Assembly (NCBI RefSeq): GCF_963576675.1
Contig: NC_088916.1
Coordinates: 54,003,001-54,067,000 of the forward strand
Direction of reading: 5' to 3'
From: Euphorbia lathyris
Taxonomy: Eukaryota > Streptophyta > Magnoliopsida > Malpighiales > Euphorbiaceae
Length of the DNA stretch: 64,000 bases
Below, piece by piece: positions 55,190 through 64,000 of this stretch. The notes beneath the pieces are model-generated. The model was not told the DNA's origin, ran no database searches, and worked only from the letters and a program-made list of their open reading frames with translations. A program made the position numbers and the translations under genes. Within the stretch, counting starts at the first letter, position 1, and the number at the start of each line of letters is the position of its first letter.

Positions 55190-55440
55190 TGATATTTTAA
55201 GCAATTTTAATTCTTAAATTTTATAAATTTGAGGTCATTTATGGGTTGTTTGGTGAGAGAGAAAGTGAATGTTTAGATAGAGAAAGCTTCAAAAATTATG
55301 ATTTTGGAAATAAAAAATTTAGTTAAATAGTAAATCTGGTACTAAACAAATTTAATTGTTGGAATTTTTTCCATTTTAAAGTCGTTAATAGTTAGTTTTA
55401 TAATGTCAAACTAAAACGTCATCGTTTTTAACAAAACGAA
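55190..55440. repeat. Relic related to the interior of the MITE at 9548-10003
   Basis: Shared phrases in the same order are GCAATTTTAATTCTTAAATTT, GGTTGTTTGGTGAGAGAGAAAG, GAAAGCTYCAAAAA and GATTTTGGAAATAAAAAAT. Terminal repeats are not preserved. Confidence 0.5.
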
Positions 55441-56160
55441 AACCTCAATCCCTATTTTTACCTTTATATTTTTACTACTCGGACCACATTGATCCAGAGT
55501 CGCTTAGATAGCATCATGTTGTAACATTTTGATATAGTGCAATTTGAGTGGTCTCGGACTGGTGTGGTCCGAAACCCCAATAGAATCACTCTGGAATAAG
55601 GTGAGTAAAACCGAACCGAAAACTTAAAAAAAAAAACACATCAAACCGGATTAAATTATATTTTGGTTTGGTTCAGTTTTAATTTTTAAAGTAGTTTGAT
55701 TTTCAATTCGGTTCGGTCCAAAACTAAATCGAAAAACAATACCAAACATTTCTCTTATTTTGACAAAGTAATCTTTACTTTGTTTTTTCTATCATTGAAT
55801 GAGCTTACTTTGTCAAAGTTCATCACCATCCGATGGTGGAAAAAACAAAGTAATGCTTACTTTGTAAAAAACAAAATAAGCATAGCCTAACTCTATAAAT
55901 TAAGTCAAATTTGAGATTTTTTTTTTAATTAAAAGTACACTAGTAATATAAAACATTGTATAAAAAAGGAACAAAATTGGTAATCCTAAAACAGCGTCCA
56001 AAAAAAGATGGAGTAGTTGTAAATAAACTAATTCAATTTGTAGAGTATTATAGAATTTATTTATATCCCAAATTTTACTTTTTATAATTAGAAAGAAAAT
56101 TTTACAGTTTTTTTTTTTATAATTATATCATACATATAAAAAAACTTTCAAATGATTAAA
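55441..56160. other. Intergenic DNA with the empty-site repeat
   Basis: It contains the GCTTACTTTGT repeat (55795-55885) used as empty-site reference for the MITE at 50738-50888. CGGTTCGGTTT-like phrases lie at about 55610-55740. No gene. Confidence 0.5.
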
Positions 56161-56174
56161 AGTACAAATTTTAT

Positions 56175-56614
56175 TGGGTTCTCCCAGAATTTAGGGTTGG
56201 GTTCTTCCTTTTCTGCGGAGCTTTGAGCTATTCTTACTGGAATCAATCTTGCTAAAAGGCTGGGTGTTAAGAGGCTCTCTGTGGAGTCTGATAATTTGGA
56301 AGCAATCAAAATAATTTCTGAGAATCATTCTATGGGTCTTAACAGTCGCAACCTCATCAAAACTATTATAAGGCTTTGCTCCTCCTTTGAGTTCGTAGAG
56401 TTCAGACACATTTTTAGAGAGCAGAATCGTGTTGCTGATCGCTTGGCGGCAGCGGGCCATGAAGGGACGTTAGGCGTTACTACCCTTCCTGTTTCCCCTA
56501 TTTCATCTCTCATCTTCTCTTAGAAGATAGGATTGGGGTTAGCTTCCCTAGGCTAATTCCTGTGTAGTTTGTTGTTGTTCGTTTTTCTTTTCCTTTTCTA
56601 CCAAAAAAAAAAAA
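56175..56614 (+). mobile_element. 5'-truncated LINE tail with RNase H, copy B
   Basis: The same family as copy A. The + strand encodes SAEL, a TGA in place of the Trp codon, then VESDNLEAI and HIFREQNRVADRLAAAGH to a stop, followed by a 3' UTR and poly-A. AGTACAAATTTTAT at 56161-56174 and 56615-56628 is the TSD. The insertion starts inside the RNase H domain, so the N-terminal catalytic Asp is missing. Confidence 0.85.
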
Positions 56615-56628
56615 AGTACAAATTTTAT

Positions 56629-57129
56629 ATGTAATAGAATAAATACTATATTAACTAAATTTTATATTCAGAAGTTGATTTTTTTATTATAAGAAATTTA
56701 ATGTTGCAACAGAAAAAAAAAAGATAGAGTAATTTGTTGAAATACAAATTAAAAGGTCAATTGACCAAATATAAAGTGATGAAAAGATCTTTGAATACTT
56801 TTAGTCTAAATAAAAAGTGAAAAAGAAAAATAATATCTTTAACATAAAGGTTGACATATCATCATTTTTAGGTCATCAGGTAAGTAAAATTTGCATTAGT
56901 AAAAAAGAACATTAATATCACAACCATTAACAACTATATGTCCTTCATGTGTATAGAAGTTATTATTGGAATAAAAGAATCCAAACATGAAAATAATAGA
57001 CAACAAGACAAAAAAGGACAACATTTTAATTTTATTGAATGGTAATTAAAATCTTTGTACTCATTGATAGTTTCAAAATTCAAAAAAATATTCAGACTTT
57101 TGAGAGAAAAAAAAAAATATTACAGATCG
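56629..57129. other. AT-rich intergenic DNA
   Basis: No supportable feature. Confidence 0.4.
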
Positions 57130-57217
57130 GGTTATAAGGAGGCCAGCTTGAGAGGATCATTTTTTTACCTGATATTCGCATTGTCTATGACGTGTGTATG
57201 AAAGAGCCTTCAGATTG
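57130..57217. repeat. LTR-derived repeat, copy B, left part
   Basis: Matches the start of the repeat at 45770-46240 (TTCGCATTGTCTATGACGTG). The copy continues at 63493 after Gypsy-2. Confidence 0.55.
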
Positions 57218-57927
57218 TGATGTAGATTAAAGTCGACTGAGAGTTTTGATCTTAAACTCACAAAGATTTCAATCTTTTTAAGCTAAACTTGAAGGCTGGA
57301 TTAACCCAAACGAGGATGAACCTTGAAGCTCCAATGGAAGTTTTGATATTTGATTTCATAAAAGTTGTTGAACATTACAAATTAAGGAGCTTATATACTC
57401 CATCAAAAGATTAGGGAAAAATACCCAAGAGCCCTCAAGTAGGATTTCTAACACACATACTTGGTAGGGATAAATTAGGGAAGGAAAAGCCAATGGCAAT
57501 TCAGCAAATAAGTGGGGGTGGCAAAACAGTAAATAGAGGTGGAGCAGAAATGGTCCCCAACCACAAGAACTTGGAGGAGAAGTATCCTTCAGGCGGAACA
57601 CGCCCCGTGTGGTCCTCTTCACGCCCCGCGTACTCGAGCTCCTGGACTTGGCGGCTCTGTTGGTCGGGGTTCACGCGTGGCGTCCCTAGGCGTACGCCCC
57701 GCGTACTTGACCTCCTGGACTGGCTTCTTCTCGGATGCCGAATCCACGCTCCGCGCGTTTAGAGGCACGCCCCACGTCCCTGAGCTCCTGGACAATTCTT
57801 CGGAAACGGGATCCTTCACGGCCGCGCCTTAGTGAGTACGCCCCGCGTGCTTGGCTGGTCACCCCGGCTCTCGCTGTTCTCATCTCTTGGCTCCGGGCTC
57901 GAGCTTAGGGAAGGGATGCCCTCATCA
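57218..57927 (-). repeat. Gypsy-2 3' LTR
   Basis: From TGATGTAGATTAAAG to GCCCTCATCA. A minus-strand TATATAAG lies at 57390-57397. Eight ACGCCCCGCGT-type motifs lie upstream of it at 57599-57851. A polypurine stretch AAAGAATGGGAGAA on the minus strand adjoins at 57928. Confidence 0.93.
57599..57851 (-). promoter_or_regulatory. Array of CGCG-containing motifs in the LTR U3
   Basis: Variants of CACGCCCCGCGTAC recur at about 57599, 57620, 57671, 57693, 57747, 57764, 57816 and 57837, separated by 15-50 bp. The array is repeated in the other LTR (63158-63410) and in variant form (CACGCTCCGCGT) in both Gypsy-1 LTRs. It lies 200-450 bp upstream of the TATA box on the element's sense strand, where an enhancer would be expected. 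Confidence 0.55.
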
Positions 57928-58832
57928 TTCTCCCATTCTTTGAAAGAGTCGAACTTCACCTCCGATGCCTTGGTTGGCAACGTTCCCTCCGGTTTCCACA
58001 AGCTAAGGTCCTGCACATTAAAAGAAGAAAACATCTTCCCAAGCCAATTAGGAAGGGTTAGTTGGTAGGCATTGGCACTAATCTTTTTGGCGACCCGGTA
58101 GGGACCGTATTTCCTCGGCCTCAACTTGCTGCTGTTGGCATACATGAGCCGCTCCTTTCCCAAATATACCATCACCTCATCCCCAACCTCAAATTGCACA
58201 TCCCGTCGGTGCTCGTCAACCTTGGCCTTGACCTTGTTATTTTTCTCTTCAATGCTATGCCGAACTTCTTGGTGCATTTGATGGTAGTCGGTGGCCAAGT
58301 TGTGGGCTGCTATACTCTTCTTCTCCCCCTTCGGAATCTCCCCCAAATCAAGTGAATGGTTGGGTGCCTTGGTGTACACGACCTCGAAAGGTGACCTTCC
58401 GGTGGCGGAATTCATGGCGGAGTTGTAAGCAAACTCGGCTTGTGCAATCACATAATCCCACATCTTGGGTTTGTCCTGACACTTGCTCCTCAATAGATTC
58501 CCCAAAGTCCAGTTTACCGATTCAGTTTGCCCGTCCGTTTGTGAGTGGGCCGTGGTACTAAACTTCAAGGCGGTTCCAAGAATAGCCCACAAAGTCAGCC
58601 AAAAGTGACTAACGAACTTTGTGTCTCGATCCGACACTATGCTCTTGGGAACCCCGTGTAATCTCACCACCTCAGAGAAGAAAAGTTTAGCAATGGCAGT
58701 GGCGTCATTAGTCTTTCGACACGGGATGAAGTGGGCCATTTTCGAGAACCTATCCACCACCACAAAAATAGAATCCATACCACGTTGAGTTCTTGGTACC
58801 CCAACACAAAATCCATCGAGAGATCCTCCCAA
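57816..58832 (-). pseudogene. Gypsy-2 integrase core and C-terminus
   Basis: This frame carries the integrase core from [28 protein letters not shown] (second Asp) and [10 protein letters not shown] (catalytic Glu kept), then the C-terminal [11 protein letters not shown] and FNVQDLSLW block. The last residues run into the LTR. It is separated from the RT-RNase H frame by a one-base deletion near 58798, judged against the Gypsy-1 sequence. No chromodomain is obvious after the C-terminal block. Confidence 0.85.
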
Positions 58833-60583
58833 ATGGTTTCCGGAATCGGGAGGTGTATACGTAATCCGGCATTAGTAGCATGTCCCTTGGATGTTTGGCA
58901 AATCTCACATCGCTCCATGATATATGCCACATCTCTCCTCATCCTCGACCAAAAGTAACAGGAGCTAACCGCGTCAAAGGTCTTATCCCTACCAAAGTGG
59001 CCTCCTAACACCCCTCCATGTAGTTCCTGGATCACCCATTCCCGTATGGACGTGCTCGGAAGACACAACTGACTTCCCCTCATGAGGAACCCATCCACCA
59101 ACTGATATTCGCCTCCCTCGGCGCCATTCCTACACTTCTCCCACTCACTTCCAAAGTCCGGATCTTCATCATACTCTCCCTTGATGTGCTCAAAATCCAC
59201 CAACTCCAAAGCTATGGTTTTCAAGAGTGCTACCCTTCGGCTCAAAGCATCCGCCACTTTGTTTTGTTCACCCGTTTTGTGGAGAAGCTTATAAGGGAAC
59301 TTGTCCACGAAAGCGGACCATCTAGCATGCATGGAGCTCCGGAGTTGCCTTTGACTTCCCAAGTATTTAATGGCTTGGTGGTCGGTGTACAACATGAACT
59401 CCTTCCCAATGAGATAGTGCTCCCACGTCTTGAGAGCCCGCACTACCGCATAGAATTCCTTATCATAGGTGGCCCACTTTTGTCGTGAATCACATAGCTT
59501 CTCACTGAAGTAAGCAATGGGTCGCCTCTCTTGCATCAACACTCCCCCAACTCCTACTCCACTCGCATCACACTCAACCACAAAGAGCTTATCAAAATCT
59601 AGAAACGCTAAAACCGGAGCGGTGCTTAGCTTCTCCTTGATCAATGCAAAACTACTCTCTTGATCATCTTCCCACTTGAAGCCTATACACTTCTTTAAAC
59701 ACTCGGTCATTGGTGCCACGATAGCGCTGAAATTCCAGATGAACCGCCGGTAGAAAGTGGCTAACCCATGGAAACTTCTAATGTCCCCAACGGTCTTCGG
59801 AGTCGGCCACTCCTGGATAGCTCTAACTTTCTCCTCGTCAACCCGGATACCATTCCCACTGACCACATACTCGAGAAACACTAAACTCTCCATCACAAAA
59901 TCACACTTCTTAGTGTTGGCAAAGAGTTGATTCTCTCGGAGTAAAGCTAAGACGGTCCTCAAGTGCTCTACATGTTCTTCTAACGTCTTACTATGGATGA
60001 GGATATCGTCGAAGTAGACCACTACAAACTTCCCACTCATCGGACGTAAGACTTGGTTCATCGACCTCATAAAAGTACTCGGTGCATTGGTCATCCCAAA
60101 TGGCATCACTAGCCACTCATACAACCCATCACGCGTCTTAAACGCCGTCTTCCACTCATCTCCCGCCTTAATCCGAATTTGGTGGTATCCACTCCTCAAG
60201 TCAATTTTCGAAAAGACCTTAGACCCACCCAATTGGTCAAGCATATCATCAAGTTGGGGAATTGGGAACTTGTACCGTATGGTGATCTTGTTGATGGCTC
60301 GGCTATCTACACACATCCTCCATGAACCATCTTTCTTTGGTGTCAATAATGTCGGGACCGCACATGGACTCATACTCTCTCTAACATAGCCCATACTTAT
60401 CAGCTCTTCCACCTTCTCCTTCATCACTTCACTCTCATTGGGACTCATCCGGTAGTGAGGGAGACCAGGCAAAATAGCTCCCGGCACGAGATCAATATGG
60501 TGTTGGATGTCCCTTAGAGGTGGTAATCCATATGGTAACTCTTCCGGAAAGACATCACAGAACTCATTAAGCAATCTTCCCAC
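58664..60583 (-). pseudogene. Gypsy-2 reverse transcriptase, RNase H and integrase zinc finger
   Basis: A 639-codon stretch. RT starts with [10 protein letters not shown] at about 90, has [19 protein letters not shown] and YFDD at 190-193, and the [11 protein letters not shown] motif at 271. RNase H begins at VECDASGVG (about 336) and includes TDHQAIKYL and ADALSRR. The integrase HHCC finger is at H522, H529, C559 and C562. The frame shifts after MDFVLG (about 590) through a one-base deletion, giving an unrelated tail. The real upstream sequence continues in frame through the TGA that ends the protease piece. Confidence 0.88.
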
Positions 60584-60610
60584 ATCTTCCAGAACTTCTC
60601 CATCTTCGCT

Positions 60611-61114
60611 TCATATCTCATTCGACGGTGTTCTAGCCTTCACCATAACTACATAGACCGTTTGACTTTCCTCACACTCGTTAATAAACGCCTTGTGAGT
60701 TGGGCAAACAATCAAGGTAGACTTCCATTTGGTTTTAGCCTCTCCTATAAGAGGTGTGAGTACATACCGAACTCCTTCCTTTACAAACCGATAGGTGTTC
60801 TTCCTTCCGGCATGGGTAGCATCCCTATCAAATTTCCAAGGACATCCCAATAATAGGTGGCAAGCATCCATCTCCATAATATCACAATAGACCTCATCCC
60901 GGTACTCTCCAATCTCAAGAGGTACCCGACACCTTTGGGTGACCTTTATCTCTCCCACGTTCTTGATCCACGCCACACTATACGGACTAGGGTGCGCCTC
61001 AATAACCAAGCCGAACCTCTTAGCCGCGGTGTCGCTAATAATGTTCTCTTGGCTGCCACTATCAATGATCATATTGCACTTCACCCCTTGCACTAGACAT
61101 CGGGTTCGGAACAA
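60611..61114 (-). pseudogene. Gypsy-2 protease region
   Basis: Contains IDSGSQENIIS, the retroviral-type aspartic protease active site (DSG), followed by the LLLGCPWKFDRD flap-distal block. It is cut from gag by TAA, where Gypsy-1 still has CAA. It is cut from RT by TGA, where Gypsy-1 has a Gly-type codon. Both are point nonsense changes in one original frame, so no ATG is expected here. Confidence 0.85.
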
Positions 61115-62440
61115 TTAGTGCCTTTGGTCCGCCTCTACTTTACTCGAGACTAAGAGTCGCCTCACAATATGTATGGCTTGGCCACCATCATACTCCCCAT
61201 CATACTCATCATCAATCGGATCACAACAAACATCCCCTTCATCATCATATTCATCCTCGTCTTCATACCGTTCCACCATGTTGGCGCTTCTTCTCTTCGG
61301 GCACTCATTGGAACGGTGACCTGACTCATTGCATCGAAAGCATTTGAATGGAGCCGGCCTTGCATAGGGGTTGTTTCCCCTTGGGGGTTGTGCCGCTTTG
61401 AAAGGCCTTACATCCCCACTAGGTGCCTTTCCCGCACTAGGCGCCTTGGGATCGCTTGAACTAGAAATGCCTTTGCCTTTGTCAATTCCCTTAGGAGCTC
61501 CTCTCCCTCCATACGTACTCTCAACCCCTGCTCTTCTACAGCCATCACGTCCCCTCAAACTCAACTGTGACTCGGCTTTTAATGCTAGGTTACGGGCGTC
61601 TTGGACCCGAATCACCATTTGCGTCCCAATCCGGTCTTGAATGTTGTATCTCAATCCTTCAAGATACCTTGAAGTCTTTTGGCTTTCGGTTTCCGACAAG
61701 TTAGCCCTTACCGAAAGCCGCAAGAACTCCGAGGTGTATTCGTGCACACTCCTTGCACCTTGAGAGCAATTCCAGTATGAGCTGTAGATGTATTGCTCGT
61801 AGTCGGGTGGTAAAAACCGCTCCCTCAACATCGACTTCATTCTAAGCCAAGATCTAATCGGCTCCCTTCCATATCTTCTTCTCCCCTCTTTGACATTATC
61901 CCACCAAACCGAGGCTCCTCCTTTCAACCGATAAGCCACTAAGCGGACTTTCTGATCCTCTGGTATACCCGTATAGTCAAAGAACCGTTCCACTTCTAGC
62001 AACCAATCGAGAAAACCCTCTATCTCGAGTTCTCCCCCAAATGACGGTAGGTTCACTTTCAATTTGAAGGCATCATCCCTCTCAAAGTTTCCCCCATAGG
62101 CCATTCTCATATTCGACTCGCCTCTATATCCGCCCCTTTCATTACCCTGACCCCCATACGGGTCATTCAAACCAAAATTCTCCCTTTCATAACCACCTAC
62201 AACATCATTATGCACAATATCCAAATTCCCGGCACGCACATACGCGGGACCAACAACATCATTTACATTCATCCCATGCCTATGCCTATCATTCATAGCA
62301 TTATCATCAATTCTAATCCTCATATTCCTAGCAATTCTAGGCATATCATAATCATCAAACAAATCCCCATCACTATCACTATCCCCATTTCTAATGATTA
62401 CGGGATTAGTTCGCCTTACCTCTTGAACCTGAAGGTCCAT
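61115..62440 (-). CDS. gag: Gypsy-2 gag
   Basis: 441 codons starting MDLQVQEVRR. The retrotransposon gag core spans about residues 130-260 (DDAFKLKVNLPSFGGE, EGFLDWLLEVERFFDY, YRLKGGASVWWDNVK, YEQYIYSSY, SVHEYTSEFLRL). A basic, Gly/Ser-rich linker follows. A CCHC zinc knuckle CFRCNESGHRSNEC lies near residue 370. A DE-rich tail ends at the TAA shared with the protease boundary. Gag forms the particle and binds RNA. Confidence 0.88.
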   Translation of the reverse strand: MDLQVQEVRRTNPVIIRNGDSDSDGDLFDDYDMPRIARNMRIRIDDNAMNDRHRHGMNVNDVVGPAYVRAGNLDIVHNDVVGGYERENFGLNDPYGGQGNERGGYRGESNMRMAYGGNFERDDAFKLKVNLPSFGGELEIEGFLDWLLEVERFFDYTGIPEDQKVRLVAYRLKGGASVWWDNVKEGRRRYGREPIRSWLRMKSMLRERFLPPDYEQYIYSSYWNCSQGARSVHEYTSEFLRLSVRANLSETESQKTSRYLEGLRYNIQDRIGTQMVIRVQDARNLALKAESQLSLRGRDGCRRAGVESTYGGRGAPKGIDKGKGISSSSDPKAPSAGKAPSGDVRPFKAAQPPRGNNPYARPAPFKCFRCNESGHRSNECPKRRSANMVERYEDEDEYDDEGDVCCDPIDDEYDGEYDGGQAIHIVRRLLVSSKVEADQRH

Positions 62441-62762
62441 TAGTTGGGGTGCATAATTTCATCTTGGGGATGGTGTCGGTTGTCGTTCATGTTAGGGTCA
62501 GATTTGCTCTTCTTGCCGCCGATGAGGTTCTCCAGCTAAGAGACCTTGAGTATTTCGGCCTTCGAGCTTTAGTCCTTCAATGGCGAGAAGGATATCTCGG
62601 GTACTCGTGTCGTGCTTATCCTCCAACACTTAGGGGTTCCGTTAGTTGCCTCACATTGCCTTCTAACACATCAACTCGTTGCTCCATGGATCCGGTGGCT
62701 TCGTTTGTGATACGTGGTTGAACCATTTTCGAGAAGAAGTCTCCGGGAAGAAAAACGACTCG

Positions 62763-62776
62763 GCTCTGATACCAAC
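62763..62776 (-). other. Gypsy-2 primer-binding site (initiator tRNA-Met)
   Basis: The minus strand reads TTGGTATCAGAGC right after the 5' LTR end, the standard iMet primer complement. Confidence 0.92.
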
Positions 62777-63487
62777 TGATGTAGATTAAAGTCGACTGAG
62801 AGTTTTGATCTTAAACTCACAAAGATTTCAATCTTCTCAAGCTAAACTTGAAGTTTGGATTAACCCAAACAAGGATGAACCTTGAAGCTCCAATGGATGC
62901 TTTGATATTTGATTTCATAAAAGTTGTTGAACATTACAAATTAAGGAGCTTATATACTCCATCAAAAGATTAGGGAAAAATACCCAAGAGCCCTCAAGTA
63001 GGGTTTCTAACACACATACTTGGTAGGGGTAAATTAGGGAAGGAAAAGCCAATGGCAATCCAGCAAATAAGTGGGGGTGGCAAAACAGTAAATAGAGGTG
63101 GAGCAGAAATGGTCCCCAACCACAAGAACTTGGAGGAGAAGTATCCTTCAGGCGGAACACGCCCCACGTGGTCCTCTTCACGCCCCGCGTACTCGAGCTC
63201 CTAGACTTGGCGGCTCTGTTGGTCGGGGTTCACGCGTGGCGTCCCTAGGCGTACGCCCCGCGTACTTGACCTCTTGGACTGGCTTCTTCTCGGATGCCGA
63301 ATCCACGCTCCCCGCGTTTAGAGGGACGCCCTGCGTCCCTGAGCTCCTAGACAATTCTTCGGAAACGGGATCCTTCACGCCCCGCGCCTTAGTGAGTACG
63401 CCTCGCGTGCTTGGCTGGTCACCCCGGCTCTCGCTGTTCTCGTCTCTTGGCTCCAGACTCGGGCTTAGGGAAGGGATGCCCTCATCA
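62777..63487 (-). repeat. Gypsy-2 5' LTR
   Basis: The partner of 57218-57927. The same TATA box and the same CGCG motif array (63158-63410) are present, with some motif bases changed. Confidence 0.93.
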
Positions 63488-63492
63488 GATTG

Positions 63493-64000
63493 GTTATTAA
63501 TTAAAACCTTGTAAAAGTTTAAACTCTTTGTTAATCTTATAAGAAAGTAACGTGAGATTAGTTTTTTTTATTTTCTGTAACAATACTATTTCAAGTGGCT
63601 TACTTTGAGTATCACTTTCTCATTCATTATTTATCCTTTTTGAGCTTATAATATACCGTTGGAAAGATCTCGTGAAGCATAATATAAAGACATATTATTT
63701 TTTATTCAAAACTTCATTTATCCATTATATTTTTAAGTCTTAAGTTGATAAATAATCATAAACTAAATTTTCAATTTTTTTCCAACAATCCCCACATATG
63801 AAATTAAAATCGAAAAGAATTTGATGTGGTGATAACAAACTAAAGTCGATATTTGCACAGGCTAAGAAGTCATCAACTCTTGAACCTTTCATTGTGGAAG
63901 TATATATACTTCAACAGTTGGCTAATAGACGTTATGTCCCTGAGCTATTTTATTATTGATTAGATTTCTCATACAAATACCAATATACTATGATTTTGGT
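63493..64000. repeat. LTR-derived repeat, copy B, right part
   Basis: It continues the repeat interrupted by Gypsy-2. The blocks CTCATTCATTATTTATCC, CCAACAATCCCCACATATGA and AAAAGAATTTGATGTGGTG match 46020-46240. The last 150 bp has no recognised feature. Confidence 0.6.

Larger units (their letters stand above)
57218..63487 (-). mobile_element. Gypsy-2: nearly complete Ty3/gypsy retrotransposon
   Basis: A 6270-bp element has LTRs at 57218-57927 and 62777-63487 and the perfect TSD GATTG at 57213-57217 and 63488-63492. It has an initiator-tRNA-Met primer site and the minus-strand order gag, protease, RT, RNase H, integrase. Two nonsense codons and one single-base deletion break what would be one long polyprotein. 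About 26 of 710 LTR positions differ by hand comparison, so it is older than the Tat element and younger than Gypsy-1. Confidence 0.95.

Noticed and set aside
57493..57832. Overlapping 66-97-codon frames, repeated at 63098-63514
   Set aside because: Products of the GC-rich LTR motif array in both LTRs of Gypsy-2; no domain.

Overview
The window looks like a gene-poor, repeat-rich stretch of a eudicot nuclear genome. Only two intact host genes are recognisable: a P-class pentatricopeptide repeat (PPR) gene near the left end (2234-5074, +) and a galacturonosyltransferase-like (GATL) gene near the right end (53447-54553, -). Nearly everything else is transposable-element DNA. There are three large Ty3/gypsy elements, Copia fragments, LINE tails, tRNA-derived SINEs, a Mutator transposase fossil and many fold-back MITEs, often nested. 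The AT-rich background, the plant-type SINEs and MITEs and the PPR and GATL families all point to an angiosperm. The species cannot be named from the sequence alone.

Layout. 1-10 kb: a 932-bp fold-back MITE with a 9-bp target-site duplication (TSD) lies about 150 bp upstream of the PPR start codon. The PPR gene follows, with a triplicated GT..AG unit in its 3' region, then a 1.5-kb low-complexity fold-back element and two more MITEs. 10-18 kb: Copia RNase H remnant, two SINE families, nested MITEs, and several copies of a retrotransposed family that carries a conserved short peptide. 18.4-26.4 kb: decayed Gypsy-1 (- strand), split by a 1.8-kb solo Copia LTR. 26.7-28.1 kb: MURA-type transposase pseudogene. 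31.1-41.0 kb: a complete Tat-lineage Gypsy element (- strand) with 466-bp LTRs, an open 1868-codon gag-pol and a separate spliced gene in antisense orientation. 41.9-45.2 kb: a MITE packed with three other insertions. 45-52 kb: LTR-derived repeats, a fossil Gypsy integrase, and a small MITE whose empty target site is preserved 5 kb away. 52-57 kb: GATL gene and two 5'-truncated LINE tails. 57.2-63.5 kb: Gypsy-2 (- strand), a sister of Gypsy-1, with a 5-bp TSD.

How the parts relate. The two host genes are independent of each other. The transposon layers give a relative history. Gypsy-2 split an older LTR-derived repeat that is also present at 45.8-46.2 kb. The Tat element split a copy of the short-peptide family. 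The Copia solo LTR split Gypsy-1. The most notable observations are the Tat element's Glu-to-Lys change at the integrase catalytic site inside an otherwise open polyprotein, its antisense spliced gene, the repeated short-peptide family, and the dense array of CGCG-containing motifs upstream of the TATA box in the Gypsy-1 and Gypsy-2 LTRs.
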